NCBI RefSeq assembly: GCF_028372415.1
Contig: NC_092875.1
Location: forward strand, 52,204,771-52,268,770
Length of the DNA stretch: 64,000 bases
Origin: Notamacropus eugenii
Taxonomy: Eukaryota > Chordata > Mammalia > Diprotodontia > Macropodidae
Direction: 5' to 3'
Within the stretch, counting starts at the first letter, position 1, and each line of letters opens with the position of its first letter. Shown piece by piece: positions 1 to 11,610 of the stretch. The position numbers were made by a program, and so were the translations under genes. Under the pieces are notes generated by a model. That model worked only from the letters and a program-made list of their open reading frames with translations, searched no databases and had not been told where the DNA came from.

Positions 1-723
1 AATAAATGCTTTTTCATTTGTAATGTATCTCCCCTTTAGAATTTTGGTTATTTGAAAAGGGCAGAGGAAAGAACATTTGTGTAAACAATACTGATAAAAT
101 CAGCTTGAGAAGAAACAACCCTAGAAAAAATGTTAAGGAGAGAAACAAACTGTTCTGAAAACCAGAAAGAAAATTTCCCCTCACTTTCTAAAATGAGACC
201 TATTTGAAGGCAGAGCCCTAACTTAAAGATGGCTGCAGTGTGTTAAGTCCATCAGTTCATTTGCATGTGAATGTTTTCAGTGTTTTAAAGGACATAGTTG
301 ATTATAAATCAAATAACTGGGGGCTTATATCCTTATAGAAGGATTATTGGGGTCATACTTGACAGAAATATGGAACTTTTGACTTTCAAATCAAAAGTTA
401 GAGACAGGTCACTGCTTATGAGGAGACACTTGTTTAAGGCATTAGAATCTGGAATATAGAAGATACAGTAGATGATCAGATGGAGATAAAGACAGGAGAA
501 GTTGAGTGCAGGAATAACTGGGGACACAACACACAGGAGGTAATAAGAAAAGCTGTTTAGAGAAGAATGCAGTTACTAAACAGGAGCAGATCAAAAGCAG
601 ACAAGAAGGATCTACAGCTATTAAGCTGAGAGCTTGCTGATTAGAAAAGAGGCATGGCTTTGCTGAAAGCTGATTGGATGGAGAAAGAAAGATTTACTCT
701 CTAGTTTCATCTATAGCCTAAGA
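1..723. other. Unassigned flank
   Basis: A-rich sequence with no gene or recognised repeat. The stretch about 628-725 resembles 1392-1497 (TTGCTGA...GCTATAGCTTGAG-like), so both may belong to one unrecognised interspersed element. Confidence 0.4.
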
Positions 724-828
724 TTTCTTTCTTTCTTTTTCTTTCTTTCTTCCTTCCTTCCTTCCTTCCTTCTTTCCTTCCTTCCTTCCTTTCTCTCTCT
801 CTTTCTTTCTTTCCTTCTTTCTCTTTCC
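724..828 (+). repeat. (CTTT)/(CTTCC) microsatellite
   Basis: Pure pyrimidine run of CTTT and CTTCC units. Confidence 0.95.
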
Positions 829-1099
829 TAAAACCTTAAACCCAGTGCACTCCGAAGGCCATAGATTGGACAATAGGTCCCTACCCTAGCTCCACTTAAT
901 GGCTGTTTTCTGGACACTCTTGGCTTAGAGTGATTATCAATGGTAACCATTTCTCTTTCCCTCCAATCTTGATTTAGTTATTTTTTCTTTTTCTCAGTTA
1001 AAGAGGCCATTCCCTGACTACTTCTTAAAGAGGCCTATTCACTGAATCGGCATTACCTCACTCTGAGTACCTGAAAAGATCTTAGCCTCAAAAGGTCAA

Positions 1100-1312
1100 G
1101 GTCTCCCATTGCATCCTGGGCAGTCTCCAGTCATCCTGATGAATATCTGGTTACTGGATCCAGATGACTCAAGAGGAGAAAGTGAGACTGGTGACCTTGC
1201 ACAGCCCTCCCTCACTCAAAACAAAGTCAAATGCAAGTCTTGTCATCATTTCTCTGATGTCCTGGTCTTCTTCGAAGATGAAGGATGAACACAACAAAGA
1301 AAGATCTTTTCA
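1100..1312 (+). mobile_element. RTE-tailed SINE, 5'-truncated
   Basis: Body and tail match the minus-strand full-length SINE at 3664-3984 (ATCCTGATGAATATCTGG, CCTCACTCAAA). It ends GTCTTCTTCGAAGATGAAGG then ACAACA, a tail shared with the second RTE lineage here. Confidence 0.75.
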
Positions 1313-2700
1313 GGGATTTCCCTGTGTTATACTTTATCGCCCTGTCTGGCTTGAGAGTGAGAAACAGAGAAAGAAAGATAAGCTTTGTATCTGTCTTGCT
1401 GAGAGGAGTGGTTTTGCTGAGAGATGATTGAAGAAAAGAATCCTATTTGAAGAGTTGACTAGGGAAAGGATACATAGCCCTATTTCTAGCTATAGCTTGA
1501 GAGGAAAAAAAATCCTCAAAGCTCCAGAACAGATCTTGGGAGCTTGAAAGCTGTCCCTCAAATCAAAGAGCATAACACTTTCTTAGCACCTTGCCAAACA
1601 TGTCATTGTCAGTGTTCTAGAAAGTAGCAGAGAACTGGCTTTGCTTAGCAGTAATGCTGCAAGAACCAGAAAAGAAGTAGATAACAGAAGTATTTTTTTT
1701 CCCAGTAGGTAATACATGGTGCAGACAAGGTCTTTGGTCCATAGTTGTGAGATGTCAATGACTCATGGGTTTCTCTATTGCTGTGCCTCCCTGCTAGGGT
1801 TCTGTAAGTGTGTATCCGTTCTTCCCCACAGACATTGTGTACAATGGTGGGACACAGGTTTATGAACGGACTGTTATATTTTGATTATTCCTCTTCTGGT
1901 CTTTTACTGAATAAATGTTATGACTATTTCTGCCTGTGCTTTCTGTTGAGTAAATATTATGGCTATTTTTGCTTTATCTTTTAGTAAATGCCTTACATTT
2001 CAGAGTTAATAGTGTCATTGTGACTAACTGATTTGCGTAAATTGGAAGCACACCTGTCAGGGTTTCGATTCTACAGTAGTCTTGGTGTATCTCTCACCGC
2101 CACTCCCATACCCTCACCCAAAGTTACCTCTAGGACTGCATTTGAATAGTAGTTGCTAAGCCACTCATTTGGGAACACCAACTAACCTGACAGAATGGGT
2201 TCAGGTTAGGTGTGTGCATGCCAGGCTTATCCCAGGGAGAAGGAAAGAGAGCCTGAGGAAAGTTGGGGGTCAGTGCCATGCCCAGGCTATACATTCATTC
2301 ATTTATTCTGAAGAAGCTGAACTTTCAGAGAATGTGGGTTAGGAAACAGATGAGATAGATGACCCAGGATATGCTAATGGAAATTGGGGGCTCAACCCTC
2401 AGGGGATTTCTATAGGCAGGGGAAGGATTCTGCTGCCTTTGAGGAGCACAATTCCAATTTGAAGGTAAAGAGGTAAACTTGGGTGAAGAAAAGAACCTTG
2501 CTCTTCTATGGACATAGGGAGTCTCTTTTTGAGGTAAGGGTTATTAGAAGCAAAACTAGGCCTCTCAGATTCAGAAATGGACAAAGTTTCCTAAGGTCAC
2601 CGTCTGGGAAGGAGTTTCTGCTTTGCCATTCCCAGACTTTCCACCATTTGGGTCAGTTATTTGTGCCACGAGAATGAACTTCCTCAGGCCTCCTGCAACC
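1313..2700. other. Unassigned intergenic stretch
   Basis: No gene or confidently recognised repeat. It contains several AATAAA/AGTAAA motifs near 1905-1990 and no supporting coding signal. Confidence 0.35.
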
Positions 2701-2704
2701 TGTC

Positions 2705-2860
2705 CTTGGGATTATAGTATTTAAAGCTAAAAAGGACCTTAAAGATCATCTAGTCCAATGCCCTCAGATGTGGAAACTAAGGCTCAGAGAAATGAAGCAA
2801 TTTATCCAAAGTTATTCTAGTGGTAAAGCAGCAAAGGGAGGATTGACACCTAGATCTCCA
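2705..2860 (-). mobile_element. MIR-type SINE relic
   Basis: GATCATCTAGTCCAA, then GAAACTAAGGCTCAGAGAAA: the MIR core in reverse orientation. Confidence 0.65.
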
Positions 2861-3138
2861 AACTCCAAATACTTTGCTCTTTTCACATCTTTTCACATCA
2901 AGCTACCTCCTGCTTATATCTTTGAGGTCCCTTCTAACTTTAAATCTATAATCCTTCAGGTAAGACCCTCAAGGGGTCATAAAAATCTACTTCTCACCTC
3001 TTTCCCCTCTCCACTCCCTGCATGGACCTCAGTAAGTAGACCTGGGCAAAGGGGGAAATCTAAAACCAGCCATAAAACGAATGGATTACCTTGTTAAATA
3101 GTTAACCCCCTTTCACTGGAGGCATTCAAGTAGAGATT

Positions 3139-3152
3139 GGGGGGGGGGGGGG
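3139..3152 (+). repeat. G14 homopolymer
   Basis: Fourteen consecutive G followed by CGG; likely length-variable and error-prone in assembly. Confidence 0.95.
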
Positions 3153-3663
3153 CGGTCCTCTGTCATCAAGGCTTTAAAGGGAATTCTGTTCCTGGGAAAA
3201 TGTTTGAACAGGTCTGAGATCCTAGAATTTTGCATGAGACTATGAACACAGATACTTTGCTCACTAGTGAAGTCTTTCTGTGCCTGGTGTTCTTACCCCC
3301 TTTGAAGCTTTAGACTAAGTCACATCTCTAACATGTTCCCCTCTATGCTTCAAGTGGATTATCTGTTTGGATTTGTATAAATAAGCATACTTGGCTGTAC
3401 TTCTCTGGATTTTTCCATGATGCCTCCAGGAACCTCATTATCCTGCAGTAGAGGATACTCTTCTTATTGGAGGGTATAATGGAGAGCTCCTCCTTAACCC
3501 TTCATCTAAGGGAGTAACTCAAGTCAGTCATTTCTCTTCATTTCCCACCCAGTTCTATTCCTTTGAACTTCATTATAGTCCCATGAAAGTATCTTCTCCC
3601 CTCTCATCCCCTTATCTTTCTTTTTCTTATTTGTATCCCCTGTACTACGGTAAATGCTTAATA

Positions 3664-3984
3664 GGTGTTGTGTGTTCAGTCCTTCATTGCCCAAAGAAGA
3701 CCATGCCATTAGAGATATAATGACATGACTTGCACTTGACTTTGCTTTGAGTGAGGGATGGCTACACAGGTCACCAGCCTTACTTCTTCTCCAGAGGATC
3801 TGAATCCAGTGGCCAGATATTCATCAGGATGACAGGAGATGACCTAGGATGAGGCAGTTGGGGTTAAGTGACTTGTTGAAGGTCACACAGCTAGTGAGTG
3901 TCAAGTGTATAAAGTGAGATTTGAACTCAGGTCCTCTTGATTCCTGCACTGGTGCTCTATCCACTGCACCACTTAGCTGTACTT
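3664..3984 (-). mobile_element. Full-length tRNA-head SINE with RTE tail
   Basis: On the minus strand it starts AGCTAAGTGGTGCAGTGGAT, passes through CTAGCTGTGTGACC and ends with the GTCTTCTT...GAAGGAC tail. This is a common marsupial SINE layout. Confidence 0.8.
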
Positions 3985-4146
3985 AAAAAGTATTTATTTG
4001 ACTGACTGACTTACATGATGTAGTATGGAAGGAGCTCTGGAATTTGGTCAAGGAAACTGGGTTTTATTCCTGGCTCTACCACTGATTCTCTTAATATTCT
4101 TGCTCAAATCCCTTCCTCTCCCCAAGCAAGAATGTTGGATTAGAGG

Positions 4147-4347
4147 CGTGAGGAATCCACATGTGGCCTTCTCCATCCTTGGGTGTGACCTTTTAACTGA
4201 GTTGATGTTTTACAGAACAATCCTTTTATTAAAGGGATGTGTTTATTAAGGGGATTTGTTCTGTGAAGTTTGGATTCAGTCAAAGAGCAGAACTTGAGGA
4301 CTGAGAGAGCCATATGTGGTCTCAAGGCCACAGGTTCCCCATCCCTG
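4147..4347. mobile_element. hAT-type palindromic MITE
   Basis: 201 bp with ends CGTGAGGAATC / GGTTCCCCATCCCTG, internal palindromic arms (CACATGTGG / CCATATGTGG; GAACAATCC / GGATTTGTTC) and an 8-bp target duplication ATTAGAGG / GTTAGAGG (4139-4146, 4348-4355). There is no transposase. Confidence 0.8.
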
Positions 4348-4771
4348 GTTAGAGGATCTCTGGTTCTATGGTTCTATGATTTTTTGGCCCCTCTCAGTCT
4401 CAGCCTCAGCCTCAGCCCTATCCCCTGGACCTTTTCCATCTCTTTGTCATGTCACCCAGTCCCCTCCAATCCCAGAGCAATCTTCTAGAGTTGTAATTAG
4501 AAGTACTGCTCTGCATTGGTCTATTGCCACTCCCAAATGGTCCTTGTAGAAGGCTCATTCCAGCATCCACACTCACACTCATTCCTACTGACTCACCCCA
4601 CCCAGCCACTCAAGGACATTTATGCCCTCCTCCAAGTCAAATGCACTGCAGCTGACCTAGCTTTCAGGCTCACATTCTCAGTCCCTCTCTCAGCTTTCAG
4701 TGCCAATTCCCAAAATACTCTGCCCTAGCTCCCAGGCTCTACCCTTATCCTCCCTCTGTCACAATGTTCTC

Positions 4772-4870
4772 CCTTCGCTTCCCTTCCCTTCCCTTTCCTT
4801 CCCTTCCCTTCCCTTCCCTTGCCTTCCCTTGCCTTCCCTTCCCTTCCCTTCCCTTCCCTTCCTTCCCACC
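4772..4870 (+). repeat. (TTCCC)n pentanucleotide
   Basis: About 19 units with a few interruptions (TTGCC). Confidence 0.95.
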
Positions 4871-4914
4871 TCCCATGGAAGAATTTTCTCTACTAGTGCT
4901 AATGCAGATGGCCT

Positions 4915-5078
4915 CCTTCTCTATGACTGAGAACCTTGGAGAGTTTCCCAGAGAGACTAAGAGGTTGAATGACTTGCCCACAGTCATACAGCTAGAATGG
5001 GACAAAAATAGGATTTGAACCTGGGTCTTCTTGGCACCCAGATCAGCTCTTTATTTACTACAATAGGTCACCTCTCCT
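4915..5078 (-). mobile_element. MIR-type SINE relic
   Basis: GACTTGCCCACAGTCATACAGCTAG-like core and GGATTTGAACCTGGGTCTTC. Confidence 0.7.
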
Positions 5079-5129
5079 GCTTCTCTTTTCCACTCTCAGC
5101 ACTATAGTACCTTAGGTTCCTGACCTGGA

Positions 5130-5545
5130 GGGAGTATGATAACAATGTTCAACAACTGAAAGAATTAGGCAGAAGAAGGACCAGTCTTGTCCTGTTTGGC
5201 CCCAGAGGGAAGAACCAGAAACCCAGGAGGGAAGTGACAAAGGGTCAGATTGAGGTTTTATGTCCAGGGGAGTCTGGAATGATTTGATTTGTAAGGGCCA
5301 TCCCATGAAGCATGCTCCATGTTGTCCTCTATTCTAGTCATGGGAACATGTGGCCTCTTCCTACCCACATGGTGACTTGGGGTTGAAAGAATTTTGCATT
5401 TGAAGATGATGTGACCAAACTCTTCATGGTCCTTTCCCAGTCCCCCTCTCTTGATGGTAGTCGCAACAGTTAAAAGGAGGCTCAGCTTCCAGCTTGTTCT
5501 CTCTTCCTTTGACTCCCCAGGTGACATCATGGAACTATAAGACTT
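5130..5545 (+). mobile_element. L3/CR1 LINE relic
   Basis: Contains the L3 landmark TTTGGCCCCAGAGGGAAGAA and downstream diverged sequence. Confidence 0.55.
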
Positions 5546-5666
5546 CCAGTGAGGGAGGCAATATAATGGTTACTGTACCCATGAGGAAGTCAGTTCAGAG
5601 GGGTCCAACTGAGGCAAATTTGCATCCAGACCCCTGGTTGCCTTTTTTGTTTTTGTGTTTTTTCTA

Positions 5667-6140
5667 GTGTGGTAGTGAATAGAGTGCTGGATCTGGAATA
5701 AGGAAGACCTGAGTTCAAATCCAGCCTTAGACACTTTCTAGTTCTGTGATAGCTAAGTGGTGCAACAGATCCCAGAGTCAGGAAGATTCATCTTCCTTAT
5801 TTCAAATCTGTCCTCAGACACTTAATAGTTTTTGAGTCTGGGTAAGTTACTTAACCCTGTTTGCCTCAGCTCCTTATGTGTAAAAATGAGCTGGAGAAGG
5901 AAACAGTAAACCAAGAAAATCTCAAATGGGGTCATGAAGAGGTGGACATGACTGAAAATAGCTGAACAACAACAAAACCATGTGACCCTAGGTAAGTCAC
6001 ATAACTGCTGCCTGTCTCATTTCCTCATTTGTAAAATGGGGATAATAATAATGCCTGCCTCCCAGGGTTGTGAAGGTAAAATTAGATAATACTTGTAAAG
6101 TGCTTTGCAAAAATACTACATAAATGCTAGTAGTTGTTGA
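5667..6140 (+). mobile_element. MIR-like SINE split by a younger SINE
   Basis: Left half 5667-5749 (TTCAAATCCAGCCTTAGACA) and right half from 5979 (GTAAGTCACATAACTG, AAAATGGGGATAATAATAAT). The interior is a separate RTE-tailed SINE. Confidence 0.8.
5750..5978 (+). mobile_element. RTE(BovB)-tailed SINE inserted in a SINE
   Basis: Starts AGCTAAGTGGTGCAACAGA and ends GGGGTCATGAAGAGG...GACTGAAAATAGCTGAACAA then an AAC run. The tail is like that of the BovB-like LINE at 9000-9040. Confidence 0.8.
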
Positions 6141-6849
6141 TCATAGCTGAATGAGTATCTGTCCTGAGACAGATGTGACCAGGATTGGAGGTGATTTTGT
6201 GAATTTAAGAAATCTTGGGTCCTATCTGGTCAGATCTGAATGGCAGCAGGAGAAATCCTGGCAACTATTCTACTGCTTGTGGAGAGGATGATCACTGACA
6301 AGGGGCCTGGCCCAAATCTAGTCACTTTACTAGTCAATGTATACCAAGAGTTATTTGGACAGTACAGAGCCAAATTTTACATTTCAAGTAAAATGCCTAA
6401 TCACTAGTCCCGTAAAATACTTTGTGTTTTGATGGAGTTTCATTAACCTTCTAGGAGATTTTAATACTAAAGTTGCTGGATCCCTCTTTGTCATTTTGTT
6501 AATGAATTTTATTTTGATAAGCCATCTTTTTGTGTATGGAAATAAGATACCTGTTTTATACCTGATTCATACCATACATTGTGTATCTTTTGGGGAAACC
6601 CTAGATGTGAACTATAATCTGAAGTATAAGTAAATTTGTCCTGAGTCGGGGACAGGGAGGTTAACGAGCCAAAGAATATAAGAAAAAGAGAGTCTATCCC
6701 TCTTTTCATTAGAAAACCAGTCCAAACCACATGACTGGGTCCAGAGCAGAGGGTCCCATTAGTGGAAAAGGAAATGGTGCAATACTCCAGTGCTTGTGGA
6801 CCCAGCACTGGTTTTTAAAGAAATCTTCCTAAATTGGGCTGCCTCAGAA
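6141..6849. other. Unassigned intergenic stretch
   Basis: No coding signal and no recognised repeat; probably old, decayed sequence. Confidence 0.35.
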
Positions 6850-7660
6850 GGTGGGGAGTTAAACTATCAGTAGCCATATGAAAAAATACTCTAAATCACT
6901 AATAATTAAAGAAATGTAATTAAATTGCTATGAAGTACTCCTTCATACTCATCAGATTGGCTAAGATGACAAAAAAGGAAAATGACAAATTCTAAAGAGG
7001 ATGTGATGAATTAGGTACACTAGTTCAATCATTCTGGAAAGCAATTTGAAATATACCTCAAAAGCTACTAAACTGTGCATATCCTTTGACCCAGAGACAC
7101 CATTATTTGGCATTATAACTCAAAAAGAACAAAGAAAGAAGACAAGGACCAATACATACATATATACATACATGCCCATCAATTGGGAAATGACTGAACA
7201 AGTTGTGGCATATGAATGTGATGGAAGACTATTGTGCTATAAGAAATGATGAAGGGAATGGTTTAAGAAAACTCTAGTAATATTTATGTGAACTGATACA
7301 AAGGGAAGTGAGCAGAATCAGAAGAACAAGTTACATAGTAGCAGAAATATTGTAAAGATAATCAACTTTGAAAGACTTAGTAACTGATAAATACAATGTA
7401 TCTATCACCATCACAATTCCAAAGGACTCCTGATGAAACATGCTATCAACCTCCTGATAGAGACAACGCAAACTGAAGCTTAATTTTTGCTCTTTCTTTT
7501 TTTTCTGGAACATGGCTAATGCGGAAATTTGTTTCACATGACTACACATATTTGTAATGGATTTTATTTTTCTTGCCTTCTCAACAGGTCGGGGAATGAG
7601 AGGGAGGAGGGGCAGAATTTGAAACTGAAAATAAAATAAAAATGAGGAAATGAGGGGATT
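6850..7660 (+). mobile_element. L1 LINE 3' end
   Basis: End of ORF2 and 3'UTR of a marsupial L1: CATCAGATTGGCTAAGATGA, CCCATCAATTGGGAAATGAC, TGCTATAAGAAATGATGAAG, and an A-rich end near 7630-7650. 5'-truncated. Confidence 0.75.
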
Positions 7661-7664
7661 TTAA

Positions 7665-9045
7665 AAATGACAATATATAGCCTTGTCTTACTCCTTTTCT
7701 ATCTTAAACCAGTCAATTGTACCATGCTTGGTTCTAACTATTGCTTCTTGGCCTGCATACAGGTTCCTCAGGAGATGAGTAAGATGATCTGGTACTCCCA
7801 TCTCTTTGAGGACTTGCCACATTTTATTGTGATCCATACAGTCAAAGGCTTTAGTGTAGTCCATGAAGCAGAATTTTTCTGGAATCAAATGCTGGAATTA
7901 AGATTGATGGGAGAAATATCAACAATCTCAGGCAATACCATTCTGATGGCAGAGAGTAAAGAATTAAGAAGCCTCTTTATGAAGGTGAAAAAAGAGAGTG
8001 TAAAAGTTGTTTACATCTCAACATCAAAAAACTAAGATCTTGCCAATGAGTCCTATCACTTCCTGGAAAATAGAGACAAAAGAAATGGAAGTTGTGTCAG
8101 ATTTTATATGCTTGGGCTTGAAGATCACTGCAGATGGCGACTGCAGCCATGAAATTAGAAGCTGCTTGCTCCTTGGAAGGAAAGCTATGGCAAATCTGGA
8201 CAACATACTAAAAAGCAGAGATAACACCTTGCCAACAAAGGTCTGTATAGTCAAAGCTATGGTTTTTCTGGTAGCAATGTATGGCTGTGAGAGTTGGACT
8301 ATAAGGAAAGCTGAGCACTGCAGAATTCACCCTTTTGAAATGCAGTGTTGGAGAAGACTTTTAAATTTTTATTTATTTATTCTTAGTTTTTAACATTCAC
8401 TTTTATAAAATTTTGAGTTCTAAATTTCCCCCTCCGTCATTTTTCTCCCCTTCGAAAGACACCATGCAATTTGATATAGGCTGTACATGTACAATCATCT
8501 TAAACATATTTCCACATTAGTCATGTTGTGATACAAGAATCAGAACAAAAGGGAAAAACTATGAGAAAGAACAAAAAATGAAGAAAAGAGAAAAAAGTAT
8601 GCTTTGGTCTCCATTCAGACTCCGTAGTTCTTTCTCTGGATGTGGATAGCATTTTCCATCATGAGTCTTTTGGAGTTGTCTTAGATCATTGCAGTGCTGG
8701 AGAAGATTTTTGAGAGTCCTTTGGACAGCAAGGAGGTCAAAACCGTCAATACTTAAATTAATTCAGACTATTCACTGGAAGGACAGACACTGAAGCCAAA
8801 GCTTAAACACTTTGGCTCCATCATGAGAAGACAGGACTCATTGGAAAAGACCCAGATGTTGGAAAAAGATTGAATCATAAAGGAAAAGGGGACATCAGAG
8901 GATGAGGTGAATAGATAGTGTCATGGCAATATAAACATGAACACAAACACTTCCAGAGAAAGTGGAGGATATAAGAGCCCAGTATGCTGTGGTGCGTGGG
9001 GTCATGAAAAGTAAAACATAACTGAATGACTGAAAAACAACAAAT
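7665..9045 (+). mobile_element. BovB-like RTE LINE fragment with inverted 5' part
   Basis: Plus-strand RT C-terminus reads LKSRDNTLPTKV, AMVFLVAMYGCESWTIRKAE and QCWRRLL, diagnostic of BovB-type RTE. The left 220 bp encode the preceding RT piece on the minus strand (DYTKAFDCMDHNK, LLRNLYAGQEA). The 3' tail at 9000-9040 resembles the SINE tails here. Interrupted by L1 sequence at 8362-8689. Confidence 0.85.
8362..8689 (-). mobile_element. L1 3' end inserted in the RTE LINE
   Basis: L1 3'UTR in reverse (T-rich left end, CCACATTAGTCATGTTGTGA, TCTTTCTCTGGATGTGGATA). Flanked by a 21-bp target duplication, TGCAGTGYTGGAGAAGAYTT plus T (8341-8361 and 8690-8710, two mismatches). Confidence 0.85.
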
Positions 9046-10214
9046 ATGAAGGTAGGGAGTAGCACAAGAAAGTGGGTTTTCAAAGAAAGTATCCAGAAAA
9101 GTCTGGCATGAAGGCTGTCTTGTTCAGGTACAGATTGGGCTGGAGAAATCTCTAATGTCCCTATGCCATTCTAGATGGACAGACAGAGAGTAGAGAGTTT
9201 CTGTGACAGTCTCCCGCCTGCAATCCCTCTCCCCTCCTCTCTGGGAAGGGGGTGATGGGATCATGCTTCTTCCCATACCCCAGAAAGAGATTTTTATTTC
9301 CTCTGAACTTGTGGGTCTGTATAGGAAAAGGCCTTGATAGTTTGAATGTTTTCAACCTTCTCTCTATTGCTGCATTTTCAACCTTCTCTCTATTGCTCCC
9401 TCCCTCTGGAAAATTCAGTTATGCTGAACACAACTGTATCTTTCCTACTCTCTAATTGTTTGTCCCTCTAGAATGGAAGCCTGCATTTAAAGCTCTTGTC
9501 CACCAGCATTTCTTTCCACACATGTCCCCTCCAAAGTATTTAGGATGTCCCTTTCTTCCCTAAGAGCAAGAAGGAGGTTAAGTCTTTCTTACACCAACAC
9601 TTCATTCTGGGCTCTTGTAGTCTCTTCTGTCCACCTGTACCCTCATTGGCATGGCATAGGTATATCCTGGAGCCAGCTCAAGTCAAGCAGCAAGAACTGA
9701 TTATTAAATTTTAAGTATGCGCAAACAATAAAGACTTAATTTATTGTTTTCATGATTTCTAGACTTAGGAAAGTGATAGAAAAAAATGTTAATAATGCAG
9801 ATTAAACTGTGTCCTGCAGTAAATTTTTTTTGAGGGTCATTTAAAAAAATATTTGCCACTACAATGCTGACACGGGACTCTTAAAAGGAAGGGTACAGCT
9901 ACGGGTTGCACTAGGTCACCTTTGAGGCTCCTTCCAATTCTGAGATTCCTTTATTATGGTAGAATCACGGGAGACATCTCTCCCTCATGCTTATCTGGGG
10001 CTGGGATATTGCCTAGATCTCTTGTAAAGAGGTTGTCTGTACCATTGGACCAGCTGCCATAAGTCCCCTAGTGAGGAACTTGGAAGGGTTGGGGGCCAGA
10101 ACAGAACCCCAGGGAATTGAGACCTCAATCTGACCTCTAGTGGACATTTTCCCAATCTCTCCTTTTTCCTCAGACTCCCTTTTCTTGAACTAGGAAACAG
10201 ACACTGCTGGCTGA
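9046..10214. other. Unassigned intergenic stretch
   Basis: No gene seen. The only structure noted is a short tandem duplication (9349-9397). Confidence 0.4.
9349..9397 (+). repeat. 26-bp tandem duplication
   Basis: TTTTCAACCTTCTCTCTATT-GCT occurs twice, 26 bp apart, with no mismatch. Confidence 0.9.
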
Positions 10215-10217
10215 CTT

Positions 10218-10525
10218 GCAAGTGTGTTCGTCTTTTGTTGCTGAAGAAGACCATGCCTTCAGAAAATAATGACAAGACTTGCATTTGGCTTTGTTTTGAG
10301 TGAGGGAGGGCTGTGCAGGTCGCTTCTCCTCCAGAGCCATCTGAATCCGGTGACCAGATATTCATCAAGATGACTGGAAATGACCCAGGATGAGGCAATT
10401 GGGATTAAGTGACTTGCCCAAGGTTACACAGCTAGTGAGTGTCAAGTGTCTGAGGTGAGATTTGAACTCAGGTCCTCCTGATTCCTGTACTGATGCTCTA
10501 TCCACTGCACCACCTACCTGCCCCA
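10218..10525 (-). mobile_element. Full-length SINE with RTE tail
   Basis: Same family and orientation as 3664-3984; its minus-strand start is GGGGCAGGTAGGTGGTGCAG. Confidence 0.8.
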
Positions 10526-10569
10526 AGGCTGGCTTGCAACTCCACACTCAATATACATATCATGTCATG

Positions 10570-11085
10570 TCCTATATGTTTTTTTTCTCCCCTTGAATAG
10601 TTTATTATTTTTATTCTTCAAGTAATAAGCATTTTTTAAAAAATTAATTCCTCTCTCCCACTGCCTCCACATTGAGCAAATTAAAAAATAAAAACAAAAT
10701 CTTGAAAACAAATCTCTAAAAATATAGCTACACCGTCCAGCAGAGCAGATTCCCACATTAGTCATAGCTGAAAATGTATGACTTTTCCTGCATTTTAAGT
10801 TCATCTCTTCTCTGTCAGGAGGCTGGAGATGTGTTTCATCTTCATTCTTTTGGACTGAGAATTTATTATCATAAGTGTTCTAAAGTCCCCATTGTTTTTC
10901 TCTCCAACGTTGCTGTCATGGTACAGATTGTTCTCCTAGGTCTATTTACTTTGTTTTTCATCAATTTATAAAGGTCCATACAGATTTTTTTGAAACAATT
11001 CCTTTAATCCTTTCTTAGGACACAATAATATTCCATTACATTTATATAGCATGATTTGTTTATTCATGCCCCAACAGAAGGCCAT
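10570..11085 (-). mobile_element. L1 LINE 3' end, diverged
   Basis: Reverse L1 tail: T-run, CCCACATTAGTCATAGCTGA, ACAATAATATTCCATTACAT, CATGCCCCAAC. 5'-truncated. Confidence 0.65.
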
Positions 11086-11610
11086 ATCCTGTACTTCGGG
11101 GTCTGGAAGGGCCAGCATGGGCTCAGGAATCTGTTGTCTTTCCATCAGTCTTTCTCCCTACTCCCTACTCCCCATCTCTTGGATTCCTGCTCAACCCCTT
11201 TTCTAATAGTTCAGTCTATTGCACAGCTAGATGACATGTCCATTGATCCTTTCATGTTTTCTGGGGCAGGTTATCCCACTAGAATCTTCCTTAAAGATCT
11301 GTATCATGACTGCCTCTGGCCTGCCCAAAATAGCTCTTAAGTTCCTTACTATAATCAAGTAAGAGGATCTTATATCCTGCTGGATTAGCCAAATATCTTT
11401 TATAACTAGACCCTAAAGCCCTGATACACCTCTGATAATGGCCCCTTCTCCTGCATCAAGAACTTGATCCAGTTAGGTACAACCCAGGGGGTTCTAGAGC
11501 GAACTCTATCTCACTAATAACAATCACTTGTTAAATTGCCAGTGTGAACATTTGCATCTCAGAAATCTTTCAAATCAGGGTTGGATTTATTGCTTTGTTG
11601 ATTGTCTAGC
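11086..11610. other. Unassigned intergenic stretch
   Basis: No gene or recognised repeat. Confidence 0.35.

Noticed and set aside
1600-2100. Possible solo LTR because of clustered poly(A)-like motifs
   Set aside because: No recognisable LTR ends, target duplication or internal retroviral sequence.
3139-3152. G14 run as a functional G4 element
   Set aside because: A homopolymer in a decayed repeat context; more likely slippage.
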